NCBI GenBank assembly: GCA_934141145.1
Contig: CAKPCA010000021.1
Span: forward strand, 1 to 22,856
Direction: 5' to 3'
Source of the DNA: an uncultured Bacilli bacterium
GTDB lineage: Bacteria > Bacillota_I > Bacilli_A > RF39 > UBA660
DNA: 22,856 nucleotides
Shown here: positions 7,912-15,777 of the stretch, one piece after another
Numbering within the stretch: position 1 is the first letter of the stretch
Layout: each line of letters begins with the position of its first letter
Notes under the pieces: model-generated
The model's database searches: none
Told to the model about the DNA's origin: nothing
What the model saw: the letters and a program-made list of their open reading frames with translations, nothing else
Translations under genes and position numbers: made by a program

Positions 7912-7940
7912 AATATTATCCCAGAAAAAGAGGGAATATT
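7912..7940 (+). promoter_or_regulatory. Hairpin over the SD of the first kinase-like gene
   Basis: AATATT (7912-7917) and CCC (7920-7922) pair with GGG (7932-7934) and AATATT (7935-7940), with a two-base bulge and loop AGAAAAAGA. The stem takes up the 3' end of the SD AAAGAGGG and ends directly at the ATG, so it could restrain initiation. It is short and mostly A-T. Confidence 0.4.
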
Positions 7941-8720
7941 ATGACTAATATTAAGTTTGAGGATATAGATTTTAGCAAATTATCAAAATTAGAGGATGTA
8001 TGTTCAACTAATGATGTATATTTATTTGAAAACAAGATAATTAAAATATTTAAAAAATATAAACAAGAAGAATTAAAAGATCTTGAGAAAAAAATAGAAT
8101 TGTTAGGTGAAAAATCATATTTTGATTTTTTGAACATTCCACAGGAAAAAATAATAAAAGATAATAAATTAAGCGGTATTATACTTCCATTTATAAATAA
8201 TAGTATGATTTTAAATGAGTTATTACAAAGAAAAGGTATAGTAGATTCTTTATCTATATTAAAAGATGCATCTATTAGATTATCAAGACTTCATAGAGAT
8301 AGTGATAAAATTCTTGTTGGAGATATGCATTTTGATAACATTATAATAGATGGCAAAGGTAATAACAATTTTATAGATGTAGAAAGCTATGGTATACAAT
8401 CTTTAAAACCAAGTGATATACCATCTATAACATATAATTATTGTACTTGGATGAATTATTATATATGTCATAGTAGTAATATGGATAAAATATCATTCTT
8501 TTTAGCACTATTTAGTAGTATTTTTAATAAGAATATTATTAGTGTAAGTGAAAATGAATATGAAATAAAATCTGAACAAATTTTAATATTAGAAAAATTA
8601 AAAGATGTATTTTTAGATCTTAAATATTCATACGCAGAAGAACCAGATATGCCATATTTATATGAAGTTATAAATGACGATGATATAAAGAGGTATAGCT
8701 ATGAAAGAGATAGAATATAA
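7941..8720 (+). CDS. Protein-kinase-fold-like protein, first of a tandem pair
   Basis: A 259-residue protein, not identified at family level. A kinase-like core is visible: IIKIFKKY with a candidate nucleotide-binding lysine (K35), then GDMHFDN (127-133), which matches a catalytic loop of the D-x4-N type (D128, N133), then FIDVESYG (144-151) with D146 in the place of the DFG aspartate. This arrangement is shared by small aminoglycoside-phosphotransferase and RIO-like folds; no glycine-rich loop is obvious. ATG 7941 has AAAGAGGG six bases upstream; an earlier in-frame TTG (7905) is rejected. It overlaps the next gene by 20 bases, and that gene is a clear paralogue sharing the N-terminal IDFSKL motif. 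Confidence 0.6.
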   Translation: MTNIKFEDIDFSKLSKLEDVCSTNDVYLFENKIIKIFKKYKQEELKDLEKKIELLGEKSYFDFLNIPQEKIIKDNKLSGIILPFINNSMILNELLQRKGIVDSLSILKDASIRLSRLHRDSDKILVGDMHFDNIIIDGKGNNNFIDVESYGIQSLKPSDIPSITYNYCTWMNYYICHSSNMDKISFFLALFSSIFNKNIISVSENEYEIKSEQILILEKLKDVFLDLKYSYAEEPDMPYLYEVINDDDIKRYSYERDRI

Positions 8721-9504
8721 AAGTATTGATTTTAGCAAATTAAAAGAATTAGACGTAAAAAGTGAAGAAAACCAAATTTTTGTTGATGAAAATATAGAAA
8801 ATGTTTATAAACTGTTTAGAAGCATAAATGTAAAAGAAATATCTGATAAAGACGAAAAATTAAAAATATTAGATGAGATGAGGATGTATGATTACCTATC
8901 TATTCCTAAGGCAAAAATAAAAAATGGTATCTTAGTAGGTACATTAGAAGATTATATAGACGGATTTGATTTAAGTGATATAATGAGTCAACAATTAGAT
9001 ATGAATGATATTATGACTATATTTATAAAAGTCTCACAAAAATTAGAGGATATTCATAATAATAAAATTGTTGTTTCAGATTTAAATGCAGGTAATATAA
9101 GAATAGATACATCTTTAGAACCTCACTTTTTAGATGTTGCATCATATTCTATTGGAAAATATAATTCATATACAATATCAGGAATATTATCATCATATTT
9201 TATAGAACACAAGATAAGACCTACAAAAATAACTAAAGAACATGATAAAATATCATATCTAATGCTTATATTTAATTTACTTTTTAATAAAAAATTTTAT
9301 CATATAACCTATCATAATTATAATGATAAAATTGAAAAAATTGTTTACTTAAAACAGTTACAAGAATTTTTTGAAATATTAAGAAACAGAGAAGAGTTTG
9401 TTGATGTGCCATATCTCCATGAAATAATAAGCAAAGAGGATGTAAAAAATATAAAAAAGAAATGCGCTAATATAGGCGTATTTTTTTTGTTATGTTATAA
9501 TTAA
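8701..9504 (+). CDS. Protein-kinase-fold-like protein, second of a tandem pair
   Basis: A 267-residue paralogue of the preceding protein. Shared blocks are SIDFSKL at the N-terminus, YDYLSIPKAKI against FDFLNIPQEKI, VSDLNAGN (125-132; D127, N132) as the catalytic-loop equivalent, FLDVASYS (143-150; D145) and VPYLHEI near the C-terminus. K37 in VYKLFRS may contact nucleotide. Substrate and partner are unknown. The ATG lies inside the upstream gene, 8 bases after AGAGG, so the two are translationally coupled. The C-terminus is odd: the last 15 or so residues (ANIGVFFLLCYN) are encoded by an intrinsic terminator and by the -10 of addB, and the paralogue has no such tail. An ancestral stop may have been lost. 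Confidence 0.6.
   Translation: MKEIEYKSIDFSKLKELDVKSEENQIFVDENIENVYKLFRSINVKEISDKDEKLKILDEMRMYDYLSIPKAKIKNGILVGTLEDYIDGFDLSDIMSQQLDMNDIMTIFIKVSQKLEDIHNNKIVVSDLNAGNIRIDTSLEPHFLDVASYSIGKYNSYTISGILSSYFIEHKIRPTKITKEHDKISYLMLIFNLLFNKKFYHITYHNYNDKIEKIVYLKQLQEFFEILRNREEFVDVPYLHEIISKEDVKNIKKKCANIGVFFLLCYN
9460..9488 (+). terminator. Intrinsic terminator inside the 3' end of the second kinase-like gene
   Basis: Stem AAATGCGCT / GGCGTATTT, nine pairs including two G-U, with loop AATATA, then T8. It lies entirely within the open reading frame that ends at 9504. Confidence 0.85.
9493..9501 (+). promoter_or_regulatory. Extended -10 promoter for addB
   Basis: TGTTATAAT, four bases after the T tract of the preceding terminator and only 16 bases before the addB ATG, giving a leader of about 10 bases that still holds the SD. 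The last T of the -10 lies next to the upstream stop codon. Confidence 0.6.
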
Positions 9505-9517
9505 AAAGGTGAATGAT

Positions 9518-11881
9518 ATGTTAAAAGAATTAATAGAAAATAATATGATTTTAGTGCTTCCAAATAACATGAAAGAAAATGTTATAAAAGAAGTATCAAG
9601 TTTAGATAAAATTTATAATATTAAATTTATGTCTTTAAAAGAATTAATTGATTCTTTAACATTTACTTATGATGAAAGAAGTATATACTATTTAATAAAA
9701 AAATATGATATGAATTATGATGTAGCAAATATATATTTAAATAATTTAAAATATGCGGTTAATAATGTATCAGATAAAACAAATAAATTAATTGAAATAA
9801 AAAATGAATTAATAGAAAATAATCTTTTAATTTATGATAGAAATATTGATAAGTTAATAGATAATAAAAAAATAAAAATATATGGTTATGATTATATAAA
9901 TAAGTTTGATTTAGATATTTTAAAGGAAAAAGGAATAGACGCACAAATTATAAATAAAAATGTATTAGATTTTAATCATGATGTTTATGAGTTTGAAGAT
10001 ATAAAAGATGAAATATATTTTGTATTAAGTAAGATAATTGATTTATTAAATAATGGTGTTGATATTAATAATATAAAACTTTGTAATGTAACAAGTGAAT
10101 ATGAAAATGATATAAAAAGAATGTTTAAAATGTTTAATATTAGCTTAAATATAAAAGATAATAAAAGTATAAAATCAAGTTTAATCGCAAAAGATTTTAT
10201 TGAAATTTTAGAAAATAATAGTATAGATGAAACATTAGATTTTATAACAAATAAATATGATATGACTATTTTAAGTAATAAATATATTGTAGATGAAATA
10301 ATAAAAATATTAAACAAATATACTTTTGTTAAAGAAAAAGATATATTAATTTATATACTTAAAAATGAACTTTCAAAAAAGCATTTAAAAGAAATAAAAA
10401 AGAAGAACGCAGTTAATATAATAGATTTAAAAGATAATATAGCAAGTGAAAATGATTATGTATTTTTAATTGGATTTAATATGGGTAATATTCCAAAAAT
10501 ATATAAAGATGAAGATTATTTAAGTGATATTGAAAAAGAAAAATTAAATATAGAAAAGTCATATGAAAAAAATAGTTTAGAAAAAAATGCAATAATAAAT
10601 AGTATTAAATCAATAAAAAATCTATTTATAACATATAAATTAAAGACTAATTTTGATAGTTATATGCCATCATTATTAATAAGTGATATGAATTTAAATG
10701 TTATAAAAGATATAGAAAAAAAGTATAATTATTCTAAAAAATATAATGAATTACTACTTTCAGAAAAGTTAGATAATTTAATAAAATTTGGAGAAAACGA
10801 TAAAGATTTAGGTATTTTGTATTCAAATAGATTAAATGATGATTATTTAAAATATAATAATAAATTTAAAGGTATAAATAAAGAAAAATTTAATGATAGT
10901 TTAAATGGTAAATTATTATTATCATATTCTAGTATTGATAATTATAATAGATGTGCATTTAGATATTATTTAAATAATATACTTAAAATAACTGAGTTTG
11001 AAGAAACATTTGCGCAAAGTATAGGTACAATATTTCATGATGTGTTATCAAAAGCATTTAAAGAAAATTTTGATTTTGATTTAGAATTTGAAAATGTTAT
11101 AAAAGAATATGATTTTAGTAATAAAGAAGAATTCTTTATGAAAAAATTAAAAGAAGAGTTAAGATTTATTATAGATACGATTAATAAACAAAATAATTTT
11201 AATTCATTAGATAAATCACTTTATGAAAATAAAGTATACATAAATAAAGAAGGTAATATTAAATTAACATTTATGGGTATTATTGATAAATTACTTTATA
11301 AAGAAGAAAATAATAAAACATATCTTGTAATAATAGATTATAAAACAGGTTTTCCACATACAAACCTAAATAATACAATATATGGAATTGATATGCAGCT
11401 TCCTGTTTATCTTTATTTAGCAAAAGAAGGTTTATTTAAAAATGCTGAAGTAATAGGATTTTATTTACAAAAAATTCTTAATAATGAAATAATTAGAGAT
11501 CCAAAAAAGACATATGAAGAACAGAAAGAAGATAATTTAAAATTATTAGGTTATACAATTGATGAACCAGAATTAGCATCAAAATTTGATTTTTCATATA
11601 CAGATAGTGAAGTAGTAAAATCTTTAAAATTTGGACAAAATGGATTTTATGCATATTCAAAGGTATTATCAGAAGAAAAAATTAATAAGTTAATAGAAAT
11701 TGTAAAAGATAATATAGATAATGCATTTGATAATATATTAGATGCTAAATTTGATATAAATCCTAAGAGGGTAGGAAAAGATAATATTGGTTGTAGTTTT
11801 TGTAAATACAGTGATATTTGTTTTATGAAAGAAGAAGATGTTGTTCTTTTAGATGAACATAATAATTTAGATTTTTTATAA
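9518..11881 (+). CDS. addB: AddB-like subunit of the helicase-nuclease, PD-(D/E)XK nuclease with Fe-S cluster cysteines
   Basis: A 787-residue protein taken as AddB, the partner of AddA in double-strand break processing and recombination. The C-terminal third carries the evidence. C479 lies in RCAFRYYL, the nuclease residues are D590 (GIID) and D607/K609 (IIDYKTG), and the final cysteines are C759, C762 and C768 (CSFCKYSDIC). Together they give the four-cysteine Fe-S staple around the nuclease. The N-terminal part is a degenerate helicase-like region with no Walker A visible, and the whole is much shorter than B. subtilis AddB (about 1160), so it is a reduced form. ATG 9518 lies five bases after AAAGGTGA; the GTG at 9509 is inside that SD. 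addA lies 4.3 kb downstream rather than adjacent. Confidence 0.82.
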   Translation: MLKELIENNMILVLPNNMKENVIKEVSSLDKIYNIKFMSLKELIDSLTFTYDERSIYYLIKKYDMNYDVANIYLNNLKYAVNNVSDKTNKLIEIKNELIENNLLIYDRNIDKLIDNKKIKIYGYDYINKFDLDILKEKGIDAQIINKNVLDFNHDVYEFEDIKDEIYFVLSKIIDLLNNGVDINNIKLCNVTSEYENDIKRMFKMFNISLNIKDNKSIKSSLIAKDFIEILENNSIDETLDFITNKYDMTILSNKYIVDEIIKILNKYTFVKEKDILIYILKNELSKKHLKEIKKKNAVNIIDLKDNIASENDYVFLIGFNMGNIPKIYKDEDYLSDIEKEKLNIEKSYEKNSLEKNAIINSIKSIKNLFITYKLKTNFDSYMPSLLISDMNLNVIKDIEKKYNYSKKYNELLLSEKLDNLIKFGENDKDLGILYSNRLNDDYLKYNNKFKGINKEKFNDSLNGKLLLSYSSIDNYNRCAFRYYLNNILKITEFEETFAQSIGTIFHDVLSKAFKENFDFDLEFENVIKEYDFSNKEEFFMKKLKEELRFIIDTINKQNNFNSLDKSLYENKVYINKEGNIKLTFMGIIDKLLYKEENNKTYLVIIDYKTGFPHTNLNNTIYGIDMQLPVYLYLAKEGLFKNAEVIGFYLQKILNNEIIRDPKKTYEEQKEDNLKLLGYTIDEPELASKFDFSYTDSEVVKSLKFGQNGFYAYSKVLSEEKINKLIEIVKDNIDNAFDNILDAKFDINPKRVGKDNIGCSFCKYSDICFMKEEDVVLLDEHNNLDFL

Positions 11882-11892
11882 GGAGAAATGAT

Positions 11893-12783
11893 ATGTTTAA
11901 TAATATTAATTTAAATTTGTATAAAGATTTTTATTTGGTATGTAAATATAAAAGTATAAATAATGCTGCTAAAGAATCATATACATCACCACCAGCAATA
12001 AGTAAATCAATAAAAAAATTAGAAAGTGAATTAAATAGACAACTTTTTTATAGAAGTAGCGAAGGTATGACTCTTACAAATTATGGTAAAAAATTATTAT
12101 TATATGTAGAAGAATCATTTAATAATTTAAATGTTGCTCAAAGAACTTTAACTGAAGAAGATAATTTAGAATTAGGAAGTTTAAATATTGGTATTCCATC
12201 TAATATTGGTTCGTTTTTCCTATTTGATAATTTAATTAAATTTCATAATGAATATCCTAATATAGATATAACTGTAATAACAGGTTCAACAACTAAATTA
12301 ATTGAATTATTAAAATCACACTCAGTTGATTTTGTTATAGATACATCCCCAATAAATACAGAATTAAATAATGATTATGTTATAAAAGAATTAGAAAAAG
12401 TAAATTATTGCTTTGCTGCAAATAAAAATTATAATACTTCTAAAATGGTAGAATTAAAAGATTTACAAAATCATCAATTAATACTTCCAATTAAAGGTAC
12501 GGCAAACAGAAATGACTTAGATGAATTACTTAAAGAAAAAAATATAAAATTTAATAATTCACTTAATTTTCATACTAGTGAAATGATTATATCTGCTGTT
12601 AAAAATAATATTGGAATTGGTTATGTAATATCTGATTTAGTAAAAAAAGAAACTGATTTGAAAATTGTTGACTTAAAAGAAAAGTTACCATCAGTAAAAA
12701 TAAATATAATATATAATAGTAAATATTTAACAGTGGCTCCTAAAAAATTTATAAATATGTATATAGATAAAGATATTAATTAA
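11893..12783 (+). CDS. LysR family transcriptional regulator
   Basis: A 296-residue regulator of standard LysR length. The N-terminal winged helix-turn-helix runs from about residue 5 to 65, with SINNAAKESYTSPPAISKSI forming the recognition helices and LESELNRQLFYRS the wing. A linker helix leads to a periplasmic-binding-like effector domain (LNIGIPSNIGSFFL onward). The ligand is unknown. The ATG at 11893 has AAGGAG and lies 11 bases after the addB stop, so it is probably co-transcribed with addB. LysR proteins usually control a divergent neighbour, but none is present; the gene downstream is on the same strand behind a terminator. No LysR operator could be picked out. Confidence 0.92.
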   Translation: MFNNINLNLYKDFYLVCKYKSINNAAKESYTSPPAISKSIKKLESELNRQLFYRSSEGMTLTNYGKKLLLYVEESFNNLNVAQRTLTEEDNLELGSLNIGIPSNIGSFFLFDNLIKFHNEYPNIDITVITGSTTKLIELLKSHSVDFVIDTSPINTELNNDYVIKELEKVNYCFAANKNYNTSKMVELKDLQNHQLILPIKGTANRNDLDELLKEKNIKFNNSLNFHTSEMIISAVKNNIGIGYVISDLVKKETDLKIVDLKEKLPSVKINIIYNSKYLTVAPKKFINMYIDKDIN

Positions 12784-12799
12784 AAGTTAATAGAGTATT

Positions 12800-12833
12800 A
12801 AAAAATAGGTAATTTCCATTATCTATTTTTTTT
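12800..12833 (+). terminator. Strong intrinsic terminator after the LysR gene
   Basis: A 14-bp stem, AAAAAATAGGTAAT / ATTATCTATTTTTT with one G-U pair and loop TTCC, with the T run extending to 12833. Confidence 0.88.
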
Positions 12834-12841
12834 GTTACAAT
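12833..12841 (+). promoter_or_regulatory. Extended -10 promoter for the radical SAM gene
   Basis: TGTTACAAT (TGN plus TACAAT, one mismatch from consensus) directly abuts the T run of the LysR terminator and lies 17 bases before the radical SAM ATG, which has a perfect AGGAGGT SD. Confidence 0.45.
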
Positions 12842-12858
12842 TTTTTTAGGAGGTATAT

Positions 12859-13830
12859 ATGATAAAAAATATAGGAAATTTTAAGGATAAAAATGATGGA
12901 ACAATAAAATGTGTTTATGAAGTAGAAAATAAGAAAATATTAGAAATGAGTATGCTTTATAATAAAGAAGATAAAGATGTAGTTTGTGTTCCGACACATC
13001 ACTTTTGTAATTTAGGATGTAAAATGTGTCATTTAACAAATAAAGGATTAAATAAAAAAATGATAAGAATCGAAATAGATGATTTTATGAAATGTTTAAT
13101 AGAAACATTAAGCAAATATAAAACTAATAAAAGTAAACTTTTAATTTCATTTATGGGAGTAGGAGAACCATTATTAAATATAGATCTTATTTTAAATGTA
13201 TTTAAAAACGAAGATAAAATTAAAGCATTAGGATATGAAGATGTAAGTTATGCACTTTCAACTATGATGCCAAATGATAATTTAGAAAAGTTATCAGTAT
13301 TAGTAAATGAATATAACATTCCACTAAAGGTTCATTTTTCACTTCATACACCTATTGATAGTGAAAGAAAAGAGTTAATACCAAGTACAAGAGTAAATGT
13401 TTCTGATGCATTAAAACTACTTTCAAATTATAAAAATCAAGTTATGAAAAACGAAAAAATAATGGATAATTATATTATGTTTCATAGAAATAATATACCA
13501 GTTGAAATTCATTATACTTTAATAAAAGGTGTAAATGATGGAAACAAAGAGTTAAAATGTTTAATAAATCTATTAAAAGAATATAATATTCCAATTAAGT
13601 TTATAAAATTTAACGAAACAAATACTCTAAAGAGAAGTGATAATGAAGAGATTTGGATTAAGTCTTTAAAAGAAGAATTACCTAATTTAAATATTAAGAG
13701 TTATTCTCCACCAGGAAGATGTGTTGGTAGTTCATGTGGTGAATTTACTAAACATTATTATCATTATGAAATAGAAACAACAGAAGAAAAAGAAAATTTT
13801 TTGAAATGGAAAAAAGAATTTGAAATATAA
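12859..13830 (+). CDS. Radical SAM protein of the RlmN/Cfr family, divergent
   Basis: A 323-residue radical SAM enzyme. The cluster motif is C50-x3-C54-x2-C57 (FCNLGCKMC). Its surroundings match the RlmN/Cfr methyltransferases, which methylate 23S rRNA A2503 (and tRNA for RlmN): C43 in VVCVPTHHFC at the place of the N-terminal catalytic cysteine, GVGEPLLN as the GxGEP SAM-binding block, HFSLHTPIDSERKELIPS, KGVNDGNKEL, and C293 in GSSCGEF at the place of the methyl-carrying cysteine. Both catalytic cysteines are therefore kept. It is shorter than RlmN (about 350), because the N-terminal helical domain is reduced. It could be this organism's RlmN, a Cfr-like paralogue, or an enzyme with another RNA target. 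It appears to be a single-gene unit. Confidence 0.8.
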   Translation: MIKNIGNFKDKNDGTIKCVYEVENKKILEMSMLYNKEDKDVVCVPTHHFCNLGCKMCHLTNKGLNKKMIRIEIDDFMKCLIETLSKYKTNKSKLLISFMGVGEPLLNIDLILNVFKNEDKIKALGYEDVSYALSTMMPNDNLEKLSVLVNEYNIPLKVHFSLHTPIDSERKELIPSTRVNVSDALKLLSNYKNQVMKNEKIMDNYIMFHRNNIPVEIHYTLIKGVNDGNKELKCLINLLKEYNIPIKFIKFNETNTLKRSDNEEIWIKSLKEELPNLNIKSYSPPGRCVGSSCGEFTKHYYHYEIETTEEKENFLKWKKEFEI

Positions 13831-13899
13831 ATTATTGTAAGAGTATATTAATCATTTTCATTTTAATATTATTGTTTTATATGTTCAGATAAAATATAT

Positions 13900-14136
13900 A
13901 TGGTAATAAAAAAAAATATTTGAATTTTTTATTATAAAGTTGAATTAAAAGATATAGATGACTTAAAAAAATTTGATTTAAATATAATAGAAAATGATAA
14001 TGGATTTATAATACATCATCATTTTAAGTGGATTGAACTATCAAAATTAAATGAATGTAATTTACTTCCAAATAGTATAAAAGAAAATATATTAAATGAT
14101 ACAGGTATATTTCATTATGTTATAAAGGAAGATTAA
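13900..14136 (+). pseudogene. C-terminal remnant of a NUDIX hydrolase
   Basis: The frame from 13924 to the TAA at 14134-14136 is open for 70 codons but contains no ATG, GTG or TTG near its beginning. It reads like the C-terminal third of an ADP-ribose/Ap4A-type NUDIX protein: FYYKVELKDID, then IENDNGFIIHHHFKWIELSKL, then CNLLPNSIKENI, ending in HYVIKED. The NUDIX box itself is absent. An in-frame ATG at 13900 is cut off from it by TGA at 13921. With no start, SD or catalytic part it is read as a decayed gene. The rest of the gap 13831-14180 holds an A/T-only stem (13905-13933) that could terminate the radical SAM transcript, and nothing else recognisable. Confidence 0.6.
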
Positions 14137-14148
14137 TTTAAAAAAATG

Positions 14149-14157
14149 TGATATAAT
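14149..14157 (+). promoter_or_regulatory. Extended -10 promoter for the repeat protein gene
   Basis: TGATATAAT, a TGN extended -10 with a perfect TATAAT, 23 bases before the ATG at 14181. The GGGAGG SD lies between. Confidence 0.6.
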
Positions 14158-14180
14158 TTGATTATTGGGAGGTTTTGATT

Positions 14181-15194
14181 ATGAAAAAAAGAAGTTTAAA
14201 TGTTCAAGATGTTGTTGATAAGTTAATTATATATGATCTGTTGAGAAATTTTTCATCAAAAAAAGAAATACTAAAATGGATATCTAAATTAAATAGATTA
14301 CAAATTAGAAATTTTTTAAGTTTAAATATTGATAGGAAAAAAATAAAGTTTGATACAAAATTGTTAATTGATGAAAATTTATTAAATACAGAAGATTATT
14401 TAAATAGAGTAAATGCAATTGTAAGTATTGATAATGCAAAAGGATGGGAACATTTATTTAAAAATTTAGTTCCACCTGAATTTTTAAAAAGTGAGAAATT
14501 TTATAAAGATATAGAGACATTAAAAAGAGCAGATTGTGCTCAAACACCATTATGGATAATTGGTAACCCTGATTTTATAAATAGTCCATATCATGATGAA
14601 GATTTTGAATTACTTGTTACAGCAAAGGATAATAGTGATAAAAAACTTGATTTTGTTGTTCAAGAAGCAATCGCAACAATTGCTGAATGTAGTGCTTCAA
14701 TAAAAAGCGGATATCACAAGGATGATTTAAATCTAGTTGTGGAATATGGTTCAAAGGCATCTGACAGTTCGTATCCAGAAAGTGGAATAAATATTTTAGC
14801 GACTAATCCTGTTTCTTTAAAAAGTAAGTATCATTTAGAAGATATGAAAATACTTGCAGAAAATCAAGATATAGGGGAATTTCTATATGCAGCAATGACT
14901 GATTCAAAAACAGTGGAAAGTACTAATTATAGAAAAATAATTAAAGAAATGGTTGATAATAAGGATAACAAAGAATATGTGTTTTTAGTATGTTATTATG
15001 CAGTTGGTGAATATAAAACAAAGCTTGCGGAACGTCTTTCTAGCCATTATACAAGTAAGCTTTATCATTATAGAGAAGATATTCCAGATGTGCTTAAAAG
15101 TATAGATAAAAAAATAAATTCTGACGATAAAAATGATGTAGATGAATCAGACAAAAATATAAAAATTTTAGCAAAGAAAATACAAGAATATTAA
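14181..15194 (+). CDS. Unrecognised repeat protein with YH-x-(E/D)D motifs
   Basis: A 337-residue soluble protein that I do not recognise; no signal peptide or membrane segment is seen. The middle contains at least three related units, INSPYHDEDFELL, IKSGYHKDDLNLV and LKSKYHLEDMKIL, at 39-41 residue spacing, and a degenerate fourth (VESTNYRKIIKEM) 32 residues further on. Each unit looks like a helical pair, as in HEAT/ankyrin-like solenoids, which suggests a binding scaffold. The N-terminal 90 residues are basic and helical, and the C-terminal 25 are highly charged (SDDKNDVDESDKN). ATG 14181 follows GGGAGG by eight bases; the in-frame TTG at 14175 is inside the spacer. The GNAT gene follows after 20 bases, so the two are probably co-transcribed. 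Confidence 0.75.
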   Translation: MKKRSLNVQDVVDKLIIYDLLRNFSSKKEILKWISKLNRLQIRNFLSLNIDRKKIKFDTKLLIDENLLNTEDYLNRVNAIVSIDNAKGWEHLFKNLVPPEFLKSEKFYKDIETLKRADCAQTPLWIIGNPDFINSPYHDEDFELLVTAKDNSDKKLDFVVQEAIATIAECSASIKSGYHKDDLNLVVEYGSKASDSSYPESGINILATNPVSLKSKYHLEDMKILAENQDIGEFLYAAMTDSKTVESTNYRKIIKEMVDNKDNKEYVFLVCYYAVGEYKTKLAERLSSHYTSKLYHYREDIPDVLKSIDKKINSDDKNDVDESDKNIKILAKKIQEY

Positions 15195-15214
15195 AAGGTA
15201 ATGGCGTAAATTAA

Positions 15215-15727
15215 ATGGTAAGTAATATGAAAATAAATGAATTTAATTGTATTAGTGAAAATAATAATATAGATGAATATTTGGAGTTTTATAAATATGT
15301 AAAAAGTAATATGAAAGAACCTTCATGGTTAGGAGAATTTTCTTTAAATGACTTAAAAAATATTCTTAATAATGAGGGAAAACTTTTTAATTTTTATGAT
15401 AATAACATAATAGTTTGTTCTATGTTATATATTCCATCAAATAATAAGACGCTAAAAAAACATAATTTAAATTATGATGAAAAATTAGTTGGGTCTTGTG
15501 GTCCAATTATGGTTAATCCAAAATATGTAGGAAATAAATTTCAAAAACAAATGCTTGAATTATTAGATAAGTATTGTAAAAGTATAGGAAAAAGATATAT
15601 ATTTACTAAAGTTCATCCAGATAATATTTATAGTATTAATAATTTTGTTAGTGATGGTTATAAGTTTGTAGAAACATATAAAACTAGCAGTGGAGAACCT
15701 AGAAGTGTATATTTTAAAGAAATATAA
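15215..15727 (+). CDS. GNAT family N-acetyltransferase
   Basis: A GNAT-fold protein of 170 residues (166 from the alternative start). The core is the acetyl-CoA-binding strand and loop VGSCGPIMVNPKYVGNKFQKQML, in which PKYVGNKFQ fills the place of the Q/R-x-x-G-x-G/A pyrophosphate loop. KYCKSIGKRYIFTKVHPDN and NFVSDGYKFVETY then follow as the last strands. The acetyl acceptor is unknown. The start is unclear: ATG 15215 has only a distant AAAGGT, while ATG 15227 has GGTAAG four bases upstream. A two-codon ORF (ATG GCG TAA, 15201-15209) sits on the better SD and may be a chance feature or a minimal leader. It probably shares the transcript of the repeat protein gene. Confidence 0.75.
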   Translation: MVSNMKINEFNCISENNNIDEYLEFYKYVKSNMKEPSWLGEFSLNDLKNILNNEGKLFNFYDNNIIVCSMLYIPSNNKTLKKHNLNYDEKLVGSCGPIMVNPKYVGNKFQKQMLELLDKYCKSIGKRYIFTKVHPDNIYSINNFVSDGYKFVETYKTSSGEPRSVYFKEI

Positions 15728-15742
15728 AAGTTAGTACATGTA

Positions 15743-15771
15743 TTGAAAAAAAATAAAATATGTGATATTAT
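15743..15771 (+). promoter_or_regulatory. Promoter of the plus-strand antitoxin-like RNA
   Basis: TTGAAA (15743-15748), a 17-base spacer, then TATTAT (15766-15771) preceded by TGA, giving an extended -10. The predicted RNA start is near 15778, and no protein-coding gene follows on this strand until addA. Confidence 0.6.
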
Positions 15772-15777
15772 GAATAC

